A DNA stretch of 37,405 nucleotides. It comes from Acidobacteriota bacterium. GTDB lineage: Bacteria > Acidobacteriota > Holophagae > Thermotomaculales > Thermotomaculaceae. Within the stretch, counting starts at the first letter, position 1. Every line of letters begins with the position of its first letter. Under the pieces are notes generated by a model. The model worked only from the letters and a program-made list of their open reading frames with translations. It was not told the DNA's origin and did no database searches. Shown piece by piece: positions 35,800 through 37,405 of this stretch. A program made the position numbers and the translations under genes. Location of the stretch: NCBI GenBank assembly GCA_013152385.1, contig JAADGL010000060.1, forward strand, positions 1 to 37,405. Direction: 5' to 3'.

Positions 35800-37405
35800 T
35801 CACTGGATTTTTTCAATTTGAATCTTCAGGATATCCAGGTTCCGGTCCAGCTTTCCGGTAAATTTCATTTTGGGGAACCTGGCTTTCCACCTTCCGTTCC
35901 AAGTGTACCAATCTGCCGTACCGGTGGAAAAAGTGCCGTCGGAAGACAGCTTTCCCCGGTAACAGCCCTTGAGGGATTTCCGGTACATAATAATTTTGGC
36001 CGGGGTGAATTTTCGGATTGTCACCGTATCCGAAACCGTTTTCCCGCTTCCTCTCTGTACCCAGCGGGCGGAATATGAGCGGGTATTCCCTTTTCGGGTG
36101 AATGTACCGTCCCAGTTTCCTTCCCGAAACCGGATTGCCGGGCCGGGATCAAGCGGCGTGTCCGGCTTTATTTTCTCAAAATAATCATTTAGAAACGTAA
36201 TGGTCAGCGGCAGAACATCCCCGGCTTTAAGAGTTAGTTTACCTGTAAAATAATCCGGTTTTTCTTTTGTGAAGGCCCGAATCACAATATGTTGGCCGAC
36301 AGACAGTTGAAATTGTGCCGTTTCACCCTTTACCCGATTTCCCCTTGCCAGTACCCGGATTCGATACGTCCCGGCTGGAAAAACAAACGGCGGTGACGAA
36401 ACCGCTCCGTTTGAACAGAGTCGGATTCCGCCCTTTGGCAGGGGTTTGAACCTGCCATTGAACCGGGTAAGGGCCAGTTTTCCATCTTCCGGGAGCGGCA
36501 CACCCCCAATCAGCTCTGCCTTGGCCGCAAGGGACCTGAAATGGAAGTAAACACACTCCGATTTATGAAATTTTATATCCGTTACAGGGAGGAAAAATTT
36601 TTCGAAAAACTTATGCACCTGCGGATCAATTTCATGCATATCGTGGGCTTTCAAAACATAAAATCCGAGATTAGCCGATGTTCGGACAACCAGCTTGAGA
36701 AAACTGCCTCGGTGTGGACGTATAATTTTCCGATTGTCTCCAAGCATTTTGAAATATGCATGGAAATTATAATCCCAGTGGGCCAAAACAGGTTTGCTGG
36801 CTTTTGGGTCGGAATGGATAACATACTGAACCGTACTGCGCCAGTCTTCTTTCCAGTTGCGCGAGTAATACCGATCACCGGAAATCAGAGTTCCGGTTAA
36901 TGCTAACATGGTAATCAGGCTTATAATCATCACTTCCCCAATTCGAAGATTTCGTACAAGGCCTGTAATCAATAGCACAATAGCCGGCAGTGTTATAATT
37001 GTAACACGGGGAATCAACATCGGTGCTTCAACAAAAGAAAGAAGGAAGGGAACAAAATACGTCACCAGTACCCAAGTCCAGAGTAACGGATAAGGATGGA
37101 TTCTCTTTTCATTTCCGGATGATTCGGGTTGTTTCCCGTGTCGAAGTGAAAGTCCCAAGAGAAACAGAATAACGATAACCATAACCCAGAAACCGGATTT
37201 GAAATAATTTCGAATAAAATCATAAGGAAATAATGCGGATACCGGCCGAATCCAGGTTACCCCGGACCGAAGGAGTTTATTGCTTAGCAAAGGATGAAGC
37301 CAGGGAAGATAACTTGCAATACAAAAAATACCGGCCACAGCAAAATATATAAAGGTTTTGCTATATTCCTTTCTATTTTGAATCAATAGGGTCAATATGA
37401 ACACA
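35800..37405 (-). CDS. C-terminal part of a membrane glycosyltransferase-like protein (cut by window edge)
   Basis: The open frame runs off the right edge, so its real start lies outside; the codon GTG near the edge is probably internal. The visible 534 residues begin with several membrane helices (IYFAVAGIFCIASYLPWLHP, FWVMVIVILFLLGLSL, LLWTWVLVTYFVPFLLSF, TIITLPAIVLLITGL, VMIISLITMLALTGTLI), then DRYYSRNWKEDWRSTVQYV. This resembles the C-terminal half of GT39/ArnT-like lipid-linked sugar transferases. The last about 240 residues (from about SLAAKAELIGG) are extra-membrane and beta-rich, with two short similar elements (REGNWDGTFTRKGN and SDGTFSTGTADW), and have no obvious catalytic motif. 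Sugar donor and acceptor are unknown. Confidence 0.7.
   Translation of the reverse strand, partial: VFILTLLIQNRKEYSKTFIYFAVAGIFCIASYLPWLHPLLSNKLLRSGVTWIRPVSALFPYDFIRNYFKSGFWVMVIVILFLLGLSLRHGKQPESSGNEKRIHPYPLLWTWVLVTYFVPFLLSFVEAPMLIPRVTIITLPAIVLLITGLVRNLRIGEVMIISLITMLALTGTLISGDRYYSRNWKEDWRSTVQYVIHSDPKASKPVLAHWDYNFHAYFKMLGDNRKIIRPHRGSFLKLVVRTSANLGFYVLKAHDMHEIDPQVHKFFEKFFLPVTDIKFHKSECVYFHFRSLAAKAELIGGVPLPEDGKLALTRFNGRFKPLPKGGIRLCSNGAVSSPPFVFPAGTYRIRVLARGNRVKGETAQFQLSVGQHIVIRAFTKEKPDYFTGKLTLKAGDVLPLTITFLNDYFEKIKPDTPLDPGPAIRFREGNWDGTFTRKGNTRSYSARWVQRGSGKTVSDTVTIRKFTPAKIIMYRKSLKGCYRGKLSSDGTFSTGTADWYTWNGRWKARFPKMKFTGKLDRNLDILKIQIEKIQ

Overview
This window is the chromosome replication-origin neighbourhood of a Gram-negative bacterium, followed by accessory metabolic and regulatory genes. 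The Gram-negative assignment rests on a YidC with a long periplasmic region, a GyrB carrying the extra C-terminal insert typical of Gram-negatives, an outer-membrane porin-like protein and two putative lipoprotein or envelope proteins. A compact oxygen-defence cluster (PerR-type regulator, ferritin, AhpD-like protein, rubredoxin, flavodiiron protein), a type III glutamine synthetase, a split methylmalonyl-CoA mutase and a phosphotransacetylase suggest an anaerobe or microaerobe. I cannot name the phylum; an uncultivated lineage is possible but not shown.

Layout. 1-1423 (minus): rpmH-rnpA-yidD-yidC operon, yidC cut by the left edge. 1609-4315 (plus): acnB and tRNA-Lys(CTT), lying between rpmH and dnaA. 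4316-10534 (plus): dnaA, dnaN, recF and gyrB, with DnaA-box-like TTTTCCACA elements on both sides of dnaA that probably form a bipartite oriC. 10550-15279 (plus): gyrA, a small transaldolase, a UbiD-family decarboxylase and tRNA-Pro(CGG). 15342-17298 (minus): ammonium transporter amt and a TorF-like outer-membrane protein. 17503-20594 (plus): an OmpR/PhoB-type response regulator and a hybrid histidine kinase, divergent from amt across a region with operator-like repeats. 20796-23736 (plus): a single-pass membrane protein of unknown function, then prfB with a programmed +1 frameshift, coupled to a small NtrB-like kinase. 23801-26759 (plus): the PerR-type regulator and the oxygen/iron genes. 26790-32829 (minus): a 40-residue lipoprotein, glnN (GS type III) and a 1284-residue sigma-54 activator, each overlapping the next by a few bases. 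33084-35760 (plus): pta and the catalytic subunit of methylmalonyl-CoA mutase. 35800 to the right edge (minus): C-terminal part of a membrane glycosyltransferase-like protein.

How the parts work together. The first third is replication, translation and envelope-biogenesis housekeeping. Two separate nitrogen-assimilation loci are present: amt beside a two-component system, and glnN in an operon with its likely dedicated sigma-54 activator. The PerR cluster reads as one peroxide/oxygen/iron response: sensing, iron storage, an AhpD-like thiol redox protein, and a rubredoxin to flavodiiron electron path. The pta/mutase pair points to acyl-CoA and short-chain-acid metabolism (acetate, and succinate/propionate through methylmalonyl-CoA). 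The least familiar items are the giant activator with its unusual N-terminus, the small lipoprotein leading its operon, the repeats between amt and the response regulator, and the perfect palindrome at the predicted dnaN transcription start.
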